Source of the DNA: Paenibacillus endoradicis
Lineage (GTDB): Bacteria > Bacillota > Bacilli > Paenibacillales > Paenibacillaceae
DNA: 64,000 nucleotides
Direction: 5' to 3'
Assembly (NCBI RefSeq): GCF_024721975.1
Contig: NZ_JANQBB010000001.1
Location: 496,001 to 560,000 of the forward strand
Position numbers and translations under genes: made by a program. Every line of letters starts with the position of its first letter. Within the stretch, counting starts at the first letter, position 1. This document shows positions 44,897 through 55,244 of this stretch, in pieces. The notes below the pieces were generated by a model that did not search any database, had not been told where the DNA came from, and worked only from the letters and a program-made list of their open reading frames with translations.

Positions 44897-47167
44897 TTAT
44901 GAAAGCTCTACTCGCAGCTCTTGACCAGCCTCTACATTATGCAATTGCTCGTTAATCTCAAATGCAATAGGGTGAGAATGATCTCCTTGTGGCGTAATGA
45001 CAACAGCTTTGCTATCCACTGTTACTTGGAATAATTGTCCTTTAAGCAATAATGGGAATCGGATTGAATTCCATTGCTCTGGCAGGGAAGGCTTAATCTG
45101 TACTCGCTGACCGTTAAAGTGTACGCCAGCAAAGCCAAGTACAGTGGCCATCCAAGCGCCGCCATTGGCAGCAGGATGTGTTCCACCGATGTATAGATCA
45201 CCAACATACTGCTTAGATTCACCAGTCAAATCAATTGTTGCTGTACGAAGGAAATAAGGGTAAGCCCAGTTTGGCGAACCGACATCAGTAGCAACCATTG
45301 CGTAAATACAAGAGCTTAAGCTTGAGCCATGCTCTGTACGTGGCTCATAGTGGGTCCAGTTCGCTTGCTTGGTCGCATGATCATATTGATCCTTGAAAAG
45401 ATGCAGCATAAGGATAACATCAGCTTGCTTCAAAATTTGGGTTGTTGTTGCAAGACCATTTCCACCACCAAGATATTCATTTTTGTTCAAAATGCGTGAT
45501 TTAAGCTCGGGAAGCGTGACATCCTCAAGTGTAAAGTAACGATCAAATTGCTCTATCAATAAGCTTTCTTCATATGGTGAAGGGACATATAGGTTGTTAT
45601 TCATATGATATAGCTGTGCAAGTGTAGTTTCACTACCTGCAATTAATTTTTCATATTGGGGATAATCGTTGATTTTCAACGTTTCCATAGCTTCAAGGGC
45701 AATATTAACGGTTCTTTTGACCATGTTGTTAGTAAAAGCATTATTACCTACACGCTCATGATATTCATCAGGCCCAGTGACATCTAATATCTCGTAGCGC
45801 TTCTTACGACTGTTATAATACGCATAGGAGTAGAAGAAGCGGGCACATTCCCAGATTACTTCTGCACCACCATCGGTTAAAATGCTGTGGTCTCCTGTGA
45901 ATGTGTAATATTGCCATATACCATGCGCAACATCAGCACTAATATGCACTTGTTTATCTCGGAAATACGTACGCATCGGACGTCCTGTAAATACATCGTT
46001 AACGTTAAATAATGTGCAAGCATCGTCGCCGGTTTCCTGACTTTCCCAAGCGAAAAATGCTCCTTCATAGCCATACTCGGCAGCTTTTTTTCTTGCTCCA
46101 TCTAATGTATGAACCCGATACATCATCAAATTACGAGCGATTTTAGGCTGAGTATAGAGGAAGAAGGGCAGCATGAACATTTCAGTGTCCCAAAATACGG
46201 CCCCCTTATACACTTGGCCAGATAATCCACGAGCAGGAATAGATAATCTCTCGGAATGACCTGGGGCAATAATATGCAGTTGATACATGCTGTATCTTAA
46301 TGCTTCCTGCGCCTCTTTATCTCCATTAATTTTGACATCACTGACGTTCCACTTTTCACGCCAAACTTGCTTATGTTCCTCCAGTAATGCCTCATAGCCA
46401 GTTACTAATGCTTCCTTGCTCTCAGCATAGGCTGCAACGGAACAATTATGCACACCATCTAAGCTCGTAAATACGGCTACATACTTGTGGAAGGAGTAGC
46501 TCTCATTAGCTTCGGTATTCAGCTTGATTTCCCGATAAACTCCATATTCATGTGGAACCGACTTTTGCTCGCAAAATGTTACATTGATTGCTTCTGCAAC
46601 AGAGATCGTATGCTTTAGCTCATGGGTAAGAGCATCTAACTGCAGTATATTCTCAGTTACACTTGCATTCAGTTGTTCAAGATGCGGACCATTGATATCC
46701 CATACGTCACCGTCAATACCTGTACGAATAACGAATTCTGCCGCTTTGTTTGATCGCAATTCTATTTTGTTGACGAGAAGGTGGAGGCGAGACGCACTAC
46801 AGAAACGTCTAGTTATTAATGTAACGGTATGGTCCTCAGCAAATTGAAAAGTTGTAGAGCGTTCATGTACACCATGAAAATAATCCAATTGCTGCGTATG
46901 ATGAATAACTGTAGCCGATAGAGTACTAAGCTCCACACCATCACAGTAAATGTTCGTCGCTAAGCCGTTAGGGGCATTAACAGGCTCACGCCACTTGTCT
47001 TGAAATCTATCGTAGACACCAGCTAATGTTGTCGCTGTCAATTGGGTCTTATCGAATTCCTCCAACGTACCCCGATAGCCCATGTAACCATTACCGATCA
47101 TATATTTATTACTATTGGCTATAATACGCTCCTTATTAAAGTCATTTTCCTTAATGATCCAGTTCAT
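44897..47167 (-). CDS. GH65 disaccharide phosphorylase, kojibiose/maltose type (copy B)
   Basis: 756 residues. It splits an alpha-linked glucose disaccharide with phosphate, giving beta-glucose 1-phosphate. N-terminal beta-sandwich (YMIGNGYMGYRGTLEEF), then (alpha/alpha)6 barrel with FWDTEMFMLPFF, and the general acid Glu in DVTGPDEYHERVGNNA (near 468). The sequence around it is closest, as I recall, to kojibiose phosphorylases, but maltose or nigerose cannot be excluded. It starts 3 bases after copy A and precedes pgmB by 46 bases. Confidence 0.88.
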   Translation of the reverse strand: MNWIIKENDFNKERIIANSNKYMIGNGYMGYRGTLEEFDKTQLTATTLAGVYDRFQDKWREPVNAPNGLATNIYCDGVELSTLSATVIHHTQQLDYFHGVHERSTTFQFAEDHTVTLITRRFCSASRLHLLVNKIELRSNKAAEFVIRTGIDGDVWDINGPHLEQLNASVTENILQLDALTHELKHTISVAEAINVTFCEQKSVPHEYGVYREIKLNTEANESYSFHKYVAVFTSLDGVHNCSVAAYAESKEALVTGYEALLEEHKQVWREKWNVSDVKINGDKEAQEALRYSMYQLHIIAPGHSERLSIPARGLSGQVYKGAVFWDTEMFMLPFFLYTQPKIARNLMMYRVHTLDGARKKAAEYGYEGAFFAWESQETGDDACTLFNVNDVFTGRPMRTYFRDKQVHISADVAHGIWQYYTFTGDHSILTDGGAEVIWECARFFYSYAYYNSRKKRYEILDVTGPDEYHERVGNNAFTNNMVKRTVNIALEAMETLKINDYPQYEKLIAGSETTLAQLYHMNNNLYVPSPYEESLLIEQFDRYFTLEDVTLPELKSRILNKNEYLGGGNGLATTTQILKQADVILMLHLFKDQYDHATKQANWTHYEPRTEHGSSLSSCIYAMVATDVGSPNWAYPYFLRTATIDLTGESKQYVGDLYIGGTHPAANGGAWMATVLGFAGVHFNGQRVQIKPSLPEQWNSIRFPLLLKGQLFQVTVDSKAVVITPQGDHSHPIAFEINEQLHNVEAGQELRVELS

Positions 47168-47170
47168 CGC

Positions 47171-49468
47171 TTATCCCACCTTTACAAGGCTGATCTCAAG
47201 CGCCTTTTCCCCAACGTTGTACTCTTGACCATAAATGGTAATGGCAACAGCCTCGCCAGAAATCGTCTTAAACGTAGCGCCATCCTTATTGACCTCGACA
47301 AGTAACTTAGATCCCTTATATGAAATAGGGAAGCTGTAACGATTCCAACGAGCAGGAATCGTTGGTTGTAATACAAGATGATCGCCATCGGAGCGCATAC
47401 CCCCAAAGCCATATACAATGTTCATCCATGCTGCTGCAATAGAGGTTGTATGCAAACCTTCGCGTGTATTGCGATTGTAATTATCTAGATCTAACCGTGT
47501 GGCAAATTCAAAGAACTGATAGGCCTCTTCATCCTTTCCAATTTCAGCAGCGATAATAGAGTGAATGGATGGAGATAGAGAGGATTCATGAATACAACGA
47601 GATTCATAGTATTCATAGTTGGCGAGTTTTTCAGCTACTGAATAATCTCCACTGTATAGGAACATAAACATCAGTACGTCAGGTTGCTTAATCATGTCGT
47701 AGCGATACAAGCGGTCGTAGGACCAGTGTGAATACAAAGGGAATTCGGCAACTGGAATAGAGTGAATATCAAGGTGAGGCATATCAAAGAAGCCATCATG
47801 CTCTTCATAAATACCCGATACGTTATCTTTAGGAATTTTCATAAGTGCTGCTTTTTTGCTCCAGTCAGCTTGTTCATCATCTGTTAAAGAAAGGCGTTCT
47901 GCTAATGCTATTAATGCTTCGCTTGAATGTTTAGACATGTTATCAATCGTTTCTAGTGTATATTCGAATAGCTTTTTCGCCATTAAATTAATGTAGCAAT
48001 TGTTGTTAACCATAAGTTGGAATTCATCGGGTCCCATTACACCGAAATAGCCGTATAGAGCTGTCTGTTGTCCCCATTGTCCACGAGTAGCATACAAACG
48101 ACTAATTTGGATCAGCATTTCTAAACCTTTTTCATACAGAAATTCAGTATCTCCTGTAATGTTGACATAGTGACGGATGCCGTAGGCGACAGCCGTTCCT
48201 ACATGAAGCTGTAGATTGGAGTGCTGCCATAGATCGCAGCTTTCTGTACCGTCAATTGTAGCAATTGGATAAAATGCACCTTGACAGTCCAATTCCTTTG
48301 CACGCTCGAGGGCGTGAGGTAGTGATTGGTAACGGAATTCTAGTAAGCTTTTCGCTGCTTTTGGATTATTGAATATATAAAATGGCAGGCAATATGATTC
48401 TGTATCCCAAAATGCCAACCCTCGATAAGCTTCACCTGTTAGTCCTTTCGCACCAATGTTGAAGCCAGGGTTATCACCATGATACGTTTGATACAAATTA
48501 AAAATACAGAAGCGAATGCCCTGCTGATTGTCGGGATCCCCATCGATAACGATATCAGATTCGGTCCATACCTTTTCCCAGTAGCTTGCTTGCTGCCGAG
48601 CCAATGACTCATAGCTAGCATCAACATAAGACTGCGCTTGTTCAAGAGCCGTATTCCACAAATCATCATGCCAAATAGATAACTCCTTTTCTGCATAGTT
48701 GTATACAAATTTATCAAAGGTGGATGCTTCGCCTTGAGTTAGCTTGATTGTTACATCCTGTCCAATGAAGAGATCTCCTGCAATAGGCTTAGTTTCCACA
48801 GCGTGAGGTACATCAATGGTAAAGGCAGAGAAGAGGCGGTTTTTCGTATATACTGTTTCACAAAGAATGGCTGTAACTCCATCGATTTGCCCTTGCTTAA
48901 CACTCTCCCAGAAGCTGCGACCTTGATCTTCATGGATGATAGAGAAATCAAGACCTGTTCTTACCGTAACTTCACCAGAGAAGTTAAGAGGTTTGAAAAT
49001 AATGCGCTGACAGCCCAAATTAGAAACATCCATACTTACAAAACGCTCAAATGTTATTTCTAGCTGCTTGCCGTTCGGTAAATGCCACACTAAACTGCGT
49101 TCATAAGTACCACGCTTAAAGTCCAGCTCTCTTCTAAAATTACTAAATGTACTGGTTGCGAGATCTAAAGCTTCGCCGTCCACATTAATTCTTGTGTATA
49201 GCCAATCGACTGAATTGACCATAAAACGCAAAAAACCAATAATGCCTTTATAATGGGCAGGCACTTTGCTCTCCTCAAATAATCCATTGAAATAACTACC
49301 TAATAAAGAATCCCCGCTATAGCCTTCCTCTGGATAAGCGCGTACGCCCATATATTCATTTCCTAATGAGAAGATCGATTCAGATACACGGTTACGAGTA
49401 GGATCAAAGCCTTCTTCAATGACCTTCCATGTATCTACAACGAGATACTTATCTGCTACTTTTGCCAT
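47171..49468 (-). CDS. GH65-family glycosidase/phosphorylase (copy A)
   Basis: 765 residues, first gene of the operon, AAGGGAGTG before ATG. Same architecture as copy B: YMGVRAYPEEGYSGDSLLG, LAFWDTESYCLPFY, and GVMGPDEFQLMVNNNC with the general acid Glu near 480. It differs from copy B around the active site (MGPDEFQ against TGPDEYH), so it probably acts on another disaccharide or glucoside. Such pairs let the cell use more than one alpha-glucoside through the same beta-glucose 1-phosphate route. Confidence 0.86.
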   Translation of the reverse strand: MAKVADKYLVVDTWKVIEEGFDPTRNRVSESIFSLGNEYMGVRAYPEEGYSGDSLLGSYFNGLFEESKVPAHYKGIIGFLRFMVNSVDWLYTRINVDGEALDLATSTFSNFRRELDFKRGTYERSLVWHLPNGKQLEITFERFVSMDVSNLGCQRIIFKPLNFSGEVTVRTGLDFSIIHEDQGRSFWESVKQGQIDGVTAILCETVYTKNRLFSAFTIDVPHAVETKPIAGDLFIGQDVTIKLTQGEASTFDKFVYNYAEKELSIWHDDLWNTALEQAQSYVDASYESLARQQASYWEKVWTESDIVIDGDPDNQQGIRFCIFNLYQTYHGDNPGFNIGAKGLTGEAYRGLAFWDTESYCLPFYIFNNPKAAKSLLEFRYQSLPHALERAKELDCQGAFYPIATIDGTESCDLWQHSNLQLHVGTAVAYGIRHYVNITGDTEFLYEKGLEMLIQISRLYATRGQWGQQTALYGYFGVMGPDEFQLMVNNNCYINLMAKKLFEYTLETIDNMSKHSSEALIALAERLSLTDDEQADWSKKAALMKIPKDNVSGIYEEHDGFFDMPHLDIHSIPVAEFPLYSHWSYDRLYRYDMIKQPDVLMFMFLYSGDYSVAEKLANYEYYESRCIHESSLSPSIHSIIAAEIGKDEEAYQFFEFATRLDLDNYNRNTREGLHTTSIAAAWMNIVYGFGGMRSDGDHLVLQPTIPARWNRYSFPISYKGSKLLVEVNKDGATFKTISGEAVAITIYGQEYNVGEKALEISLVKVG

Positions 49469-49879
49469 TATTATTCACTCCCTTAAATGCTCTTAGTATT
49501 TTAGATAAACAAAAATCATGAAAAGATATACTTTCAGATTAGTTCATACCAAGCCCTTATGAAATGTTCAACTCTAATCATTTTATGTGCGTTTATACTG
49601 TGTTTAAGGTAAGTATTTACAACTACGATAACTTGTCGCAGTAATACAATGATAAAGAGGGAAAAATTAACGCGGTTCATTAGACAATTGAAAAGAGGAA
49701 TCTACCTAATTCTAAGGATGTAAAACAATGTTTGGGCTTTTTTCGATGCTACCTGAAATCTCTATCCAATAAAGATATTTGCAGGAAAAGGATTTCAGCG
49801 GGATTTGTCGAAAAGTGTAAAAAGTAGTTTAGAGTTAATGGTAGAACAGTAAATATATACATAGATAGAGTGAGGCAAA
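49469..49879. other. Divergent intergenic region, GH65 operon / signalling operon
   Basis: About 410 bases, AT-rich, must hold promoters for both operons. I could not fix a good -35/-10 pair or a cre site by eye, nor any repeat or gene. Confidence 0.5.
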
Positions 49880-50923
49880 ATGATGGATGAGCTGTGGATA
49901 AAAAATGCTAAATTTCTAATCGTCGATGACCAAGACTACAATGTTAGTCTTTTGGAACGTATACTACGACGTGCTGGTTACCTCAATGTATCAAGCACTA
50001 CAGAGCCGCAACAGTTAGAGGCACTCTACAACGAGTTTCAACCGGATATTATATTGTTGGATTTACATATGCCAGAAATGGATGGATTTACAGCTTTGAA
50101 CCAACTGAAGAGACTGAAAAAGGAAGGAGACTATCTTCCAGTATTAATTCTCACAGCAGATGTTACGCAAGAATCGAGGCAAAAAGCACTTCATGAGGGT
50201 GCTAATGATTTCCTTACAAAGCCATTTGACCGAACAGAAGTAATGTTGCGCATTCAAAATTTATTGAGAACAAGATATTACCATTTGCAGCTCCATGATT
50301 ATAATCAACACTTGGAAGCGAGAGTTCTCGAGCGGACTAAGGAATTAAAACAAGCGAAGTATGAAATCCTTCAAGTGTTGGGACGAACCTCGGAATATCG
50401 GGATGATGAGACGGGACAACATACGCAGAGAGTAGCACGTTTGGCTAAGGAAATCGGAGCTGCTCTAGCATTATCTGCGGAAGAAGTGAATCTCATTGAG
50501 CAAGCTACGCCCTTGCATGATATAGGGAAAATTGGAATTCCTGATGGGGTATTATTGAAGCCAGGTAGGTTTACTCCCGAGGAGTTTGAACAAATGAAAA
50601 TGCATACGAGAATCGGAGCGAATATTCTTGATGGTAGCTCGTTTCCAGTTTTGCAATGGGCTAAGACGATTGCACTCACACATCATGAAAAATGGGATGG
50701 CAGTGGATACCCGAATGGGTTAAGTGGGGAGGAGATTCCTCTGCCTGGTCGAATCGTTGCTTTAGCTGATTTTTATGATGCACTAACCCATGAACGACCT
50801 TACAAAAGAGCCTGGACTAAAGAAGAAGCATTAGCGGAAATTGAGAAACAGAATGGAGCACATTTTGATCCCAAAGTAGTTACCGCTTTTATGAGTGTCA
50901 TTCATAGCAACGTTGTTCAATAA
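49880..50923 (+). CDS. Response regulator with HD-GYP domain (predicted c-di-GMP phosphodiesterase)
   Basis: 347 residues. A receiver domain (about 10-125; [10 protein letters not shown], phosphorylated Asp61 in [11 protein letters not shown], Lys in FLTKPFD), a coiled-coil linker (about 135-165) and an HD-GYP domain (about 165-340; [31 protein letters not shown]). Active HD-GYP enzymes break down cyclic di-GMP, affecting motility and biofilm; the HD and GYP residues are all present. First gene of the H-NOX signalling operon; GAGTGAGG precedes ATG (49880 or 49883). Confidence 0.92.
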   Translation: MMDELWIKNAKFLIVDDQDYNVSLLERILRRAGYLNVSSTTEPQQLEALYNEFQPDIILLDLHMPEMDGFTALNQLKRLKKEGDYLPVLILTADVTQESRQKALHEGANDFLTKPFDRTEVMLRIQNLLRTRYYHLQLHDYNQHLEARVLERTKELKQAKYEILQVLGRTSEYRDDETGQHTQRVARLAKEIGAALALSAEEVNLIEQATPLHDIGKIGIPDGVLLKPGRFTPEEFEQMKMHTRIGANILDGSSFPVLQWAKTIALTHHEKWDGSGYPNGLSGEEIPLPGRIVALADFYDALTHERPYKRAWTKEEALAEIEKQNGAHFDPKVVTAFMSVIHSNVVQ

Positions 50924-50949
50924 TATTTCATGATTGGAAGGTGTTAGAT

Positions 50950-51489
50950 ATGAAAGGAATGATATTTACATCATTTTTAGAAATGGTAGAAAGCAAATTT
51001 TCACTTAAAATAGTAGATGAAATCATTGAAGCGTCAGAGTTGCCATCAGGTGGTAGTTACACGACAGTCGGTACTTACGATCATAATGAAATGATTAAGC
51101 TAGTAGTAGAACTCGGTGAACGGACAAACATACCTGTACCAGACTTAGTACGAACATTTGGAGAATATCTTTTTGGTCAGCTATTAGAAATGCATGCTTA
51201 TTTTCTGGAAGAAAACAACTCGGTATTTGAGTTTTTACAAAAAGTAGATAGTTACATTCATGTAGAAGTTCGCAAATTATATTCCGATGCAGAGTTACCT
51301 GCTTTTCAATATGATAATTCGATAGATGGAACACTTATTATGACTTATCGATCTTCTAGACCATTTGCCGATCTAGCAGAAGGTCTAATTATCGGAAGTA
51401 TCGCCCACTATGGTGAGAAAATAGATATTAAGCGCGAAGATCTTTCTGATGACAATGCAACTCGTTTTGTATTAAAGAAAATGGAGTGA
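50950..51489 (+). CDS. H-NOX (haem NO-binding) sensor protein
   Basis: 179 residues, the full length of a stand-alone H-NOX. It starts [17 protein letters not shown]; His104 in [16 protein letters not shown] fits the haem-ligating His, and the haem-propionate motif Y-x-S-x-R is Tyr133-Ser135-Arg137 (TYRSSRPF). H-NOX proteins bind NO (and sometimes O2) and control neighbouring histidine kinases or diguanylate enzymes. It lies between the HD-GYP regulator and the hybrid kinase. The start follows GGAAGG. Confidence 0.92.
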   Translation: MKGMIFTSFLEMVESKFSLKIVDEIIEASELPSGGSYTTVGTYDHNEMIKLVVELGERTNIPVPDLVRTFGEYLFGQLLEMHAYFLEENNSVFEFLQKVDSYIHVEVRKLYSDAELPAFQYDNSIDGTLIMTYRSSRPFADLAEGLIIGSIAHYGEKIDIKREDLSDDNATRFVLKKME

Positions 51490-51497
51490 GATTGCTG

Positions 51498-53246
51498 ATG
51501 GACGAAATTGAAGTTCTTCGTAGACAACTTGAGCGTGAAAAAAAGGCTCGTAAAGCAGCCGAGCAAATTGCGGAGCAAAAAACTAGAGAAATTTATTATG
51601 TGAATCAAGACTTGCGAAAACTAAACGATCAGCTAGAGGAATTAGTTAAAGAGCGAACGATAGAATTATCAAAAGCGCGTGATGAAGCAGTCGAAGCCAA
51701 TCAGATAAAAAGCCAATTTCTCGCTAATATGAGTCACGAGCTTCGAACTCCACTTAATGCAATTATTGGTTATAGTGAAATGTTGAAAGAAGAAGCTGAT
51801 GAGCTCGGTGAAGTTAACTTTGCATCGGATCTTGATAAAATTAATACTTCAGGTAAGCATCTACTAGTGCTCATTAATGATATTCTAGATCTGTCCAAGA
51901 TTGAAGCGGGTAAAATGGAGCTTTATGTCGAAGAGTGTGATATTTCTAATATGATCCATGAAATCGTAACAACTGTCTATCCCTTAACCGAAGCAAACAA
52001 AAATCGGATTGAAGTTGATTTTCCTGAGGGATTTATTTTGACAGATATTACGAAACTTAGACAGATTCTTGTTAACGTGCTTAGTAACGCAAGTAAGTTC
52101 ACTAAAGAAGGAATGATCTGGTTCTCAGCTTCCTATAATGTCCAAGATGGCAAACAAGGGGTTGAGTTTCAAGTTAAAGATACAGGAATTGGTATGACGA
52201 ATGAACAAATTGACCAATTATTTCAATCCTTCAAACAAGCAGATTCATCTACGACGAAGAAATACGGTGGTACTGGACTAGGATTGGCGATCAGTCAAAA
52301 ACTTTGCCAAATTATGAACGGTAAAATTACTGTATCGAGTGAGTATGGCGAGGGTACAACGTTCACCATCTGGCTCCCTCAGCTAGAGAACGCATCTGCT
52401 GGAAGAAGCGAGTTATTGTCAGACGAAATTAACGTTATGAAGTCGATGAGTTCTCGCACCGTGTTGGTTGTTGATGATGATCCTGATATGCATCAGTTAA
52501 TGCATCATTATCTAGGGAAAGAAGAATGGACAGTGGTTATAGCTAAAGATGGACAAGAAGGTGTTCGTCTAGCAAAGGAATTGAATCCGACTATTATATC
52601 CTTAGATGTGTTAATGCCAGGAATGGATGGATGGAACGTATTAACGACAATTAAGAACGATCCAGAAATTGCTAACATTCCGGTAGTAATGATATCGATG
52701 ACTGATGATAAAAATTTGGGTTATGCATTAGGAGCGTCAGAATTTTTGATCAAACCTATTTTTCGGGAAAAATTAATAGCTGTGTTAGACAAATATATTG
52801 ATGAGCAGCGATCACATTCTGTGTTGGTTATTGAGGATGATATACCAACAAGTCAAATGATGACTAAAATGCTAGAAAAAGAAGGCTATCGTGTGACGAG
52901 TGCAAGCAATGGTCAGCATGCTCTGCAATGCGTCTCTCGAGCGAAACCACAATTAATTCTACTTGATTTAATGATGCCTAAGATGGACGGGTTTGAGTTC
53001 ATTACAGAGTTACGGAAACGAGAAGAATGGTGTACTATCCCGATCGTCGTTATTACCGCTAAAAATATAACTGAAGATGATAGGCTACGGTTAAATGGAT
53101 TTGTTAAAAATATAGTCCAAAAAGGTAATCTGCAACGAGGCGCTTTACTACATGAAGTTCGTCAGCTAATTGTAAGCACGAATATAGAGCAATCCAAAAA
53201 GAATAAAGGGATAGTTTCTTTAGATGAGGGAACATATGAAAAGTAA
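51498..53246 (+). CDS. Hybrid histidine kinase with two receiver domains
   Basis: 582 residues. An N-terminal coiled coil (1-70) with no sensor or membrane segment, then HisKA with His80 ([19 protein letters not shown]), HATPase (VSNASKF-like [27 protein letters not shown]), and two REC domains (Asp in [11 protein letters not shown] and [11 protein letters not shown]). It is soluble and lacks its own input domain, so it should take its signal from a partner, most likely H-NOX. The start ATG 51498 follows GGAGTGAG inside the end of the H-NOX gene. Confidence 0.92.
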   Translation: MDEIEVLRRQLEREKKARKAAEQIAEQKTREIYYVNQDLRKLNDQLEELVKERTIELSKARDEAVEANQIKSQFLANMSHELRTPLNAIIGYSEMLKEEADELGEVNFASDLDKINTSGKHLLVLINDILDLSKIEAGKMELYVEECDISNMIHEIVTTVYPLTEANKNRIEVDFPEGFILTDITKLRQILVNVLSNASKFTKEGMIWFSASYNVQDGKQGVEFQVKDTGIGMTNEQIDQLFQSFKQADSSTTKKYGGTGLGLAISQKLCQIMNGKITVSSEYGEGTTFTIWLPQLENASAGRSELLSDEINVMKSMSSRTVLVVDDDPDMHQLMHHYLGKEEWTVVIAKDGQEGVRLAKELNPTIISLDVLMPGMDGWNVLTTIKNDPEIANIPVVMISMTDDKNLGYALGASEFLIKPIFREKLIAVLDKYIDEQRSHSVLVIEDDIPTSQMMTKMLEKEGYRVTSASNGQHALQCVSRAKPQLILLDLMMPKMDGFEFITELRKREEWCTIPIVVITAKNITEDDRLRLNGFVKNIVQKGNLQRGALLHEVRQLIVSTNIEQSKKNKGIVSLDEGTYEK

Positions 53247-53607
53247 GATACTTTTAGTTGAAGATAATGAAATGAACCGAGATATGTTGTCTCGTCGATT
53301 ATTACGTAAGGGTTATCAGGTAATTATCGCTGTTGATGGACAGCAAGGCATTGAAATGGCTAATTCGGAGTCACCAGATCTCATCCTAATGGATATGAGC
53401 TTACCCGTGATGGATGGATGGGACGCTACAAGTTTGTTGAAACAATCAAATGATACGAAACATATCCCTGTAATAGCGTTAACTGCTCATGCGATGTCCA
53501 GTGATCGAGAAAAAGCATTTCAAGCAGGCTGTGATGATTTTGATACGAAACCTATTGAATTTAATCGGTTGCTAGATAAGATGCACATGTGGTTGAAGAG
53601 AACATAG
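53236..53607 (+). CDS. Single-domain response regulator
   Basis: 123 residues: a receiver only ([13 protein letters not shown], phosphorylated Asp53 in [11 protein letters not shown], Thr in IALTAHAM, Lys in FDTKP). It could shuttle phosphate between kinase receivers and another output. It overlaps the kinase gene by 11 bases; start ATG 53236 follows GAGGGAA, with ATG 53224 as alternative. Confidence 0.9.
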   Translation: MKSKILLVEDNEMNRDMLSRRLLRKGYQVIIAVDGQQGIEMANSESPDLILMDMSLPVMDGWDATSLLKQSNDTKHIPVIALTAHAMSSDREKAFQAGCDDFDTKPIEFNRLLDKMHMWLKRT

Positions 53608-53609
53608 CA

Positions 53610-53650
53610 CAACAAAACTCCTTCTTGCTCAGCAAGAGGGAGTTTTGTTG
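53610..53650. terminator. Terminator hairpin between converging genes
   Basis: CAACAAAACTCC and GGAGTTTTGTTG form a 12-bp stem with an inner TTGCT/AGCAA stem. It ends the H-NOX operon and possibly the opposing VOC gene. Confidence 0.78.
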
Positions 53651-53715
53651 CACTAATGACTAAACTATTATTTAACGTCACATAATGGCAAGTGCTCATA
53701 TATGTAAGAGAAGGA

Positions 53716-54132
53716 TTATGCTTGGTGATTTTCCGGATCTTCCATATGAAAGACTTCCCATATATGCCCGTTAATATCTTGGAAGCTCCAACTGTACATA
53801 TGACCATAGTCCTGCGCATCATTTGACGGTGTTCCCCCGGCAGCAAGAGCTTTGTTCACGATCTCATCAACTTCGGCACGGTTATCAACGGATAAAGCTA
53901 TGAGCATCTCTGTCGATTTCGTTGCATCGACAAGTTCCTTGTTGGTGAACGATTGAAAAAATGGTTCCACAAGCAACATGGCAAAGGTATTGTCATTGAT
54001 AATCATGCTCGTTGCATTCTCGTCTGTGAACTGCATGTTGAACTCGAATCCAATTTGTTTGAAGAAATCCATCGTTTTCTTCAAATCCTTAACAGGCATG
54101 TTAATAAAAGTTTTACTCGGTTGGAATGCCAT
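53716..54132 (-). CDS. VOC-family (glyoxalase/bleomycin resistance-like) protein
   Basis: 138 residues. Two beta-alpha-beta-beta-beta units: FINMPVKDLKKTMDFFKQIG, then YSWSFQDINGHIWEVFHM with the second-half metal Glu. PhnB/YaeR-like members have varied activity; none can be assigned. AGGTGATT precedes ATG. Confidence 0.85.
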   Translation of the reverse strand: MAFQPSKTFINMPVKDLKKTMDFFKQIGFEFNMQFTDENATSMIINDNTFAMLLVEPFFQSFTNKELVDATKSTEMLIALSVDNRAEVDEIVNKALAAGGTPSNDAQDYGHMYSWSFQDINGHIWEVFHMEDPENHQA

Positions 54133-54250
54133 TTCGAATCACCTCTTCGATTATTATAACTTTAAAAATGTAAAATAAAGTTATTGGATTGAGCATATTA
54201 TTTAACTTACCAAATGTCAAGTAACGTTTGATTATAAGTTCTAATAGAAT

Positions 54251-54281
54251 CAAAAAAAGACCGAGTGTGAGGACTCGGTCT
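54251..54281 (-). terminator. Terminator of the TetR gene
   Basis: Stem AGACCGAGT/ACTCGGTCT with a 6-base loop; on the - strand it is followed by seven T. Confidence 0.88.
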
Positions 54282-54304
54282 CCGGACCAGAGCAGAGATA
54301 TGTT

Positions 54305-54907
54305 TTACTCGGCTGATTTCTGAAATATTTTTTCGCTAATCTGTGTAAGGAAAGCCATCCATTTTTCTTGAAAGTCTTTATCGGTAGGAGACATTCCAGT
54401 TATCATCTTTGTTGCATCTGCAAAGACCAGTGGGTATGTCGTTAAACTAGTAATTGCTAAGGTGAGTAAAGCAGGATCTAAATCTTCGGGAACAAGTCCA
54501 ACTTCTTTTTTAGCTTTTATATCTTCGACGTAGGATTGCAAAACATGCTTTCTAATTGTTTCTCTTTGAGGATTTTTTGGTTGGTCTTCAAGCGCCTCCC
54601 AAGCTGTGAATCTTTGAAAATCCAATCTGTAATCTATGTTTACTTTTAAACGATGTCCTGCTAGTAGGGCAGGATTTGTTGGCGTTTGTAAGGCGATAGG
54701 CTGATGCTCGGAATATAAGATATCCATTACTGCTTCGAAGATATCATCTTTTCCCTTAAAGTAATGATATAACAGTTGTTTTTTGACATTCGCTCTTGTA
54801 GCGATCGATTCTATTCGAGTGGCAGAGAAGCCTTTCGAGAAAAACTCTTCTCTTGCAGCATCAAGTATTTTTTTGCGCGTACGTTCCGCATTTCGAATCT
54901 CACCCAA
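54305..54907 (-). CDS. TetR-family transcriptional regulator
   Basis: 200 residues from TTG 54907. HTH: NAERTRKKILDAAREEFFSK and IESIATRANVKKQLLYHYFK. GGAGATG lies 5 bases before this TTG. The frame is open to an ATG at 54940, but a good promoter (54969-54941) has its -10 over that ATG, so the upstream start would not be in the transcript. The target is unknown: the FAD oxidoreductase lies divergently 340 bases away. Confidence 0.88.
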   Translation of the reverse strand: MGEIRNAERTRKKILDAAREEFFSKGFSATRIESIATRANVKKQLLYHYFKGKDDIFEAVMDILYSEHQPIALQTPTNPALLAGHRLKVNIDYRLDFQRFTAWEALEDQPKNPQRETIRKHVLQSYVEDIKAKKEVGLVPEDLDPALLTLAITSLTTYPLVFADATKMITGMSPTDKDFQEKWMAFLTQISEKIFQKSAE

Positions 54908-54940
54908 GTTTTCATCTCCATTATGATGTATTGTAAACAA

Positions 54941-54969
54941 ACTATATTATGTAATTTACTATGAGTCAA
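54941..54969 (-). promoter_or_regulatory. Promoter of the TetR gene
   Basis: On the - strand TTGACT (54969-54964) and TATAGT (54946-54941) are exactly 17 bases apart; the start would fall near 54934. The remaining bases up to 55244 hold nothing recognised. Confidence 0.75.
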
Positions 54970-55244
54970 GTTAGTCATGTTGACGTATTGATGTTATCAT
55001 TCGTGCTTCTTATAAGTAATCGAAAAGATAAGTATCTCTAGGCTCTGCCATAAGTAAACCGCATAACGATGGGTTCTTAAAAATTTTGCTATTGATTCCT
55101 GATAGACCTCCAAAATTTTGTTTTTTGTTGAATATGACTAACTTCAGTACATTAGTCCATTCCTAACACAAATGTCCTTCATACGATAGAGGGTGCCTTA
55201 ATTTGATTAAGGTGTAGACATTTGCCGAAAGGAAGATATGATCA

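Noticed and set aside
46584..46847. Open frame on the + strand inside the GH65 gene
   Set aside because: Antisense shadow of a gene with intact barrel motifs; no ribosome site.
49469..49879. Catabolite repression (cre) site before the GH65 operon
   Set aside because: No stretch fits TGWAANCGNTNWCA well enough by eye; a weight-matrix scan would be needed to claim one.
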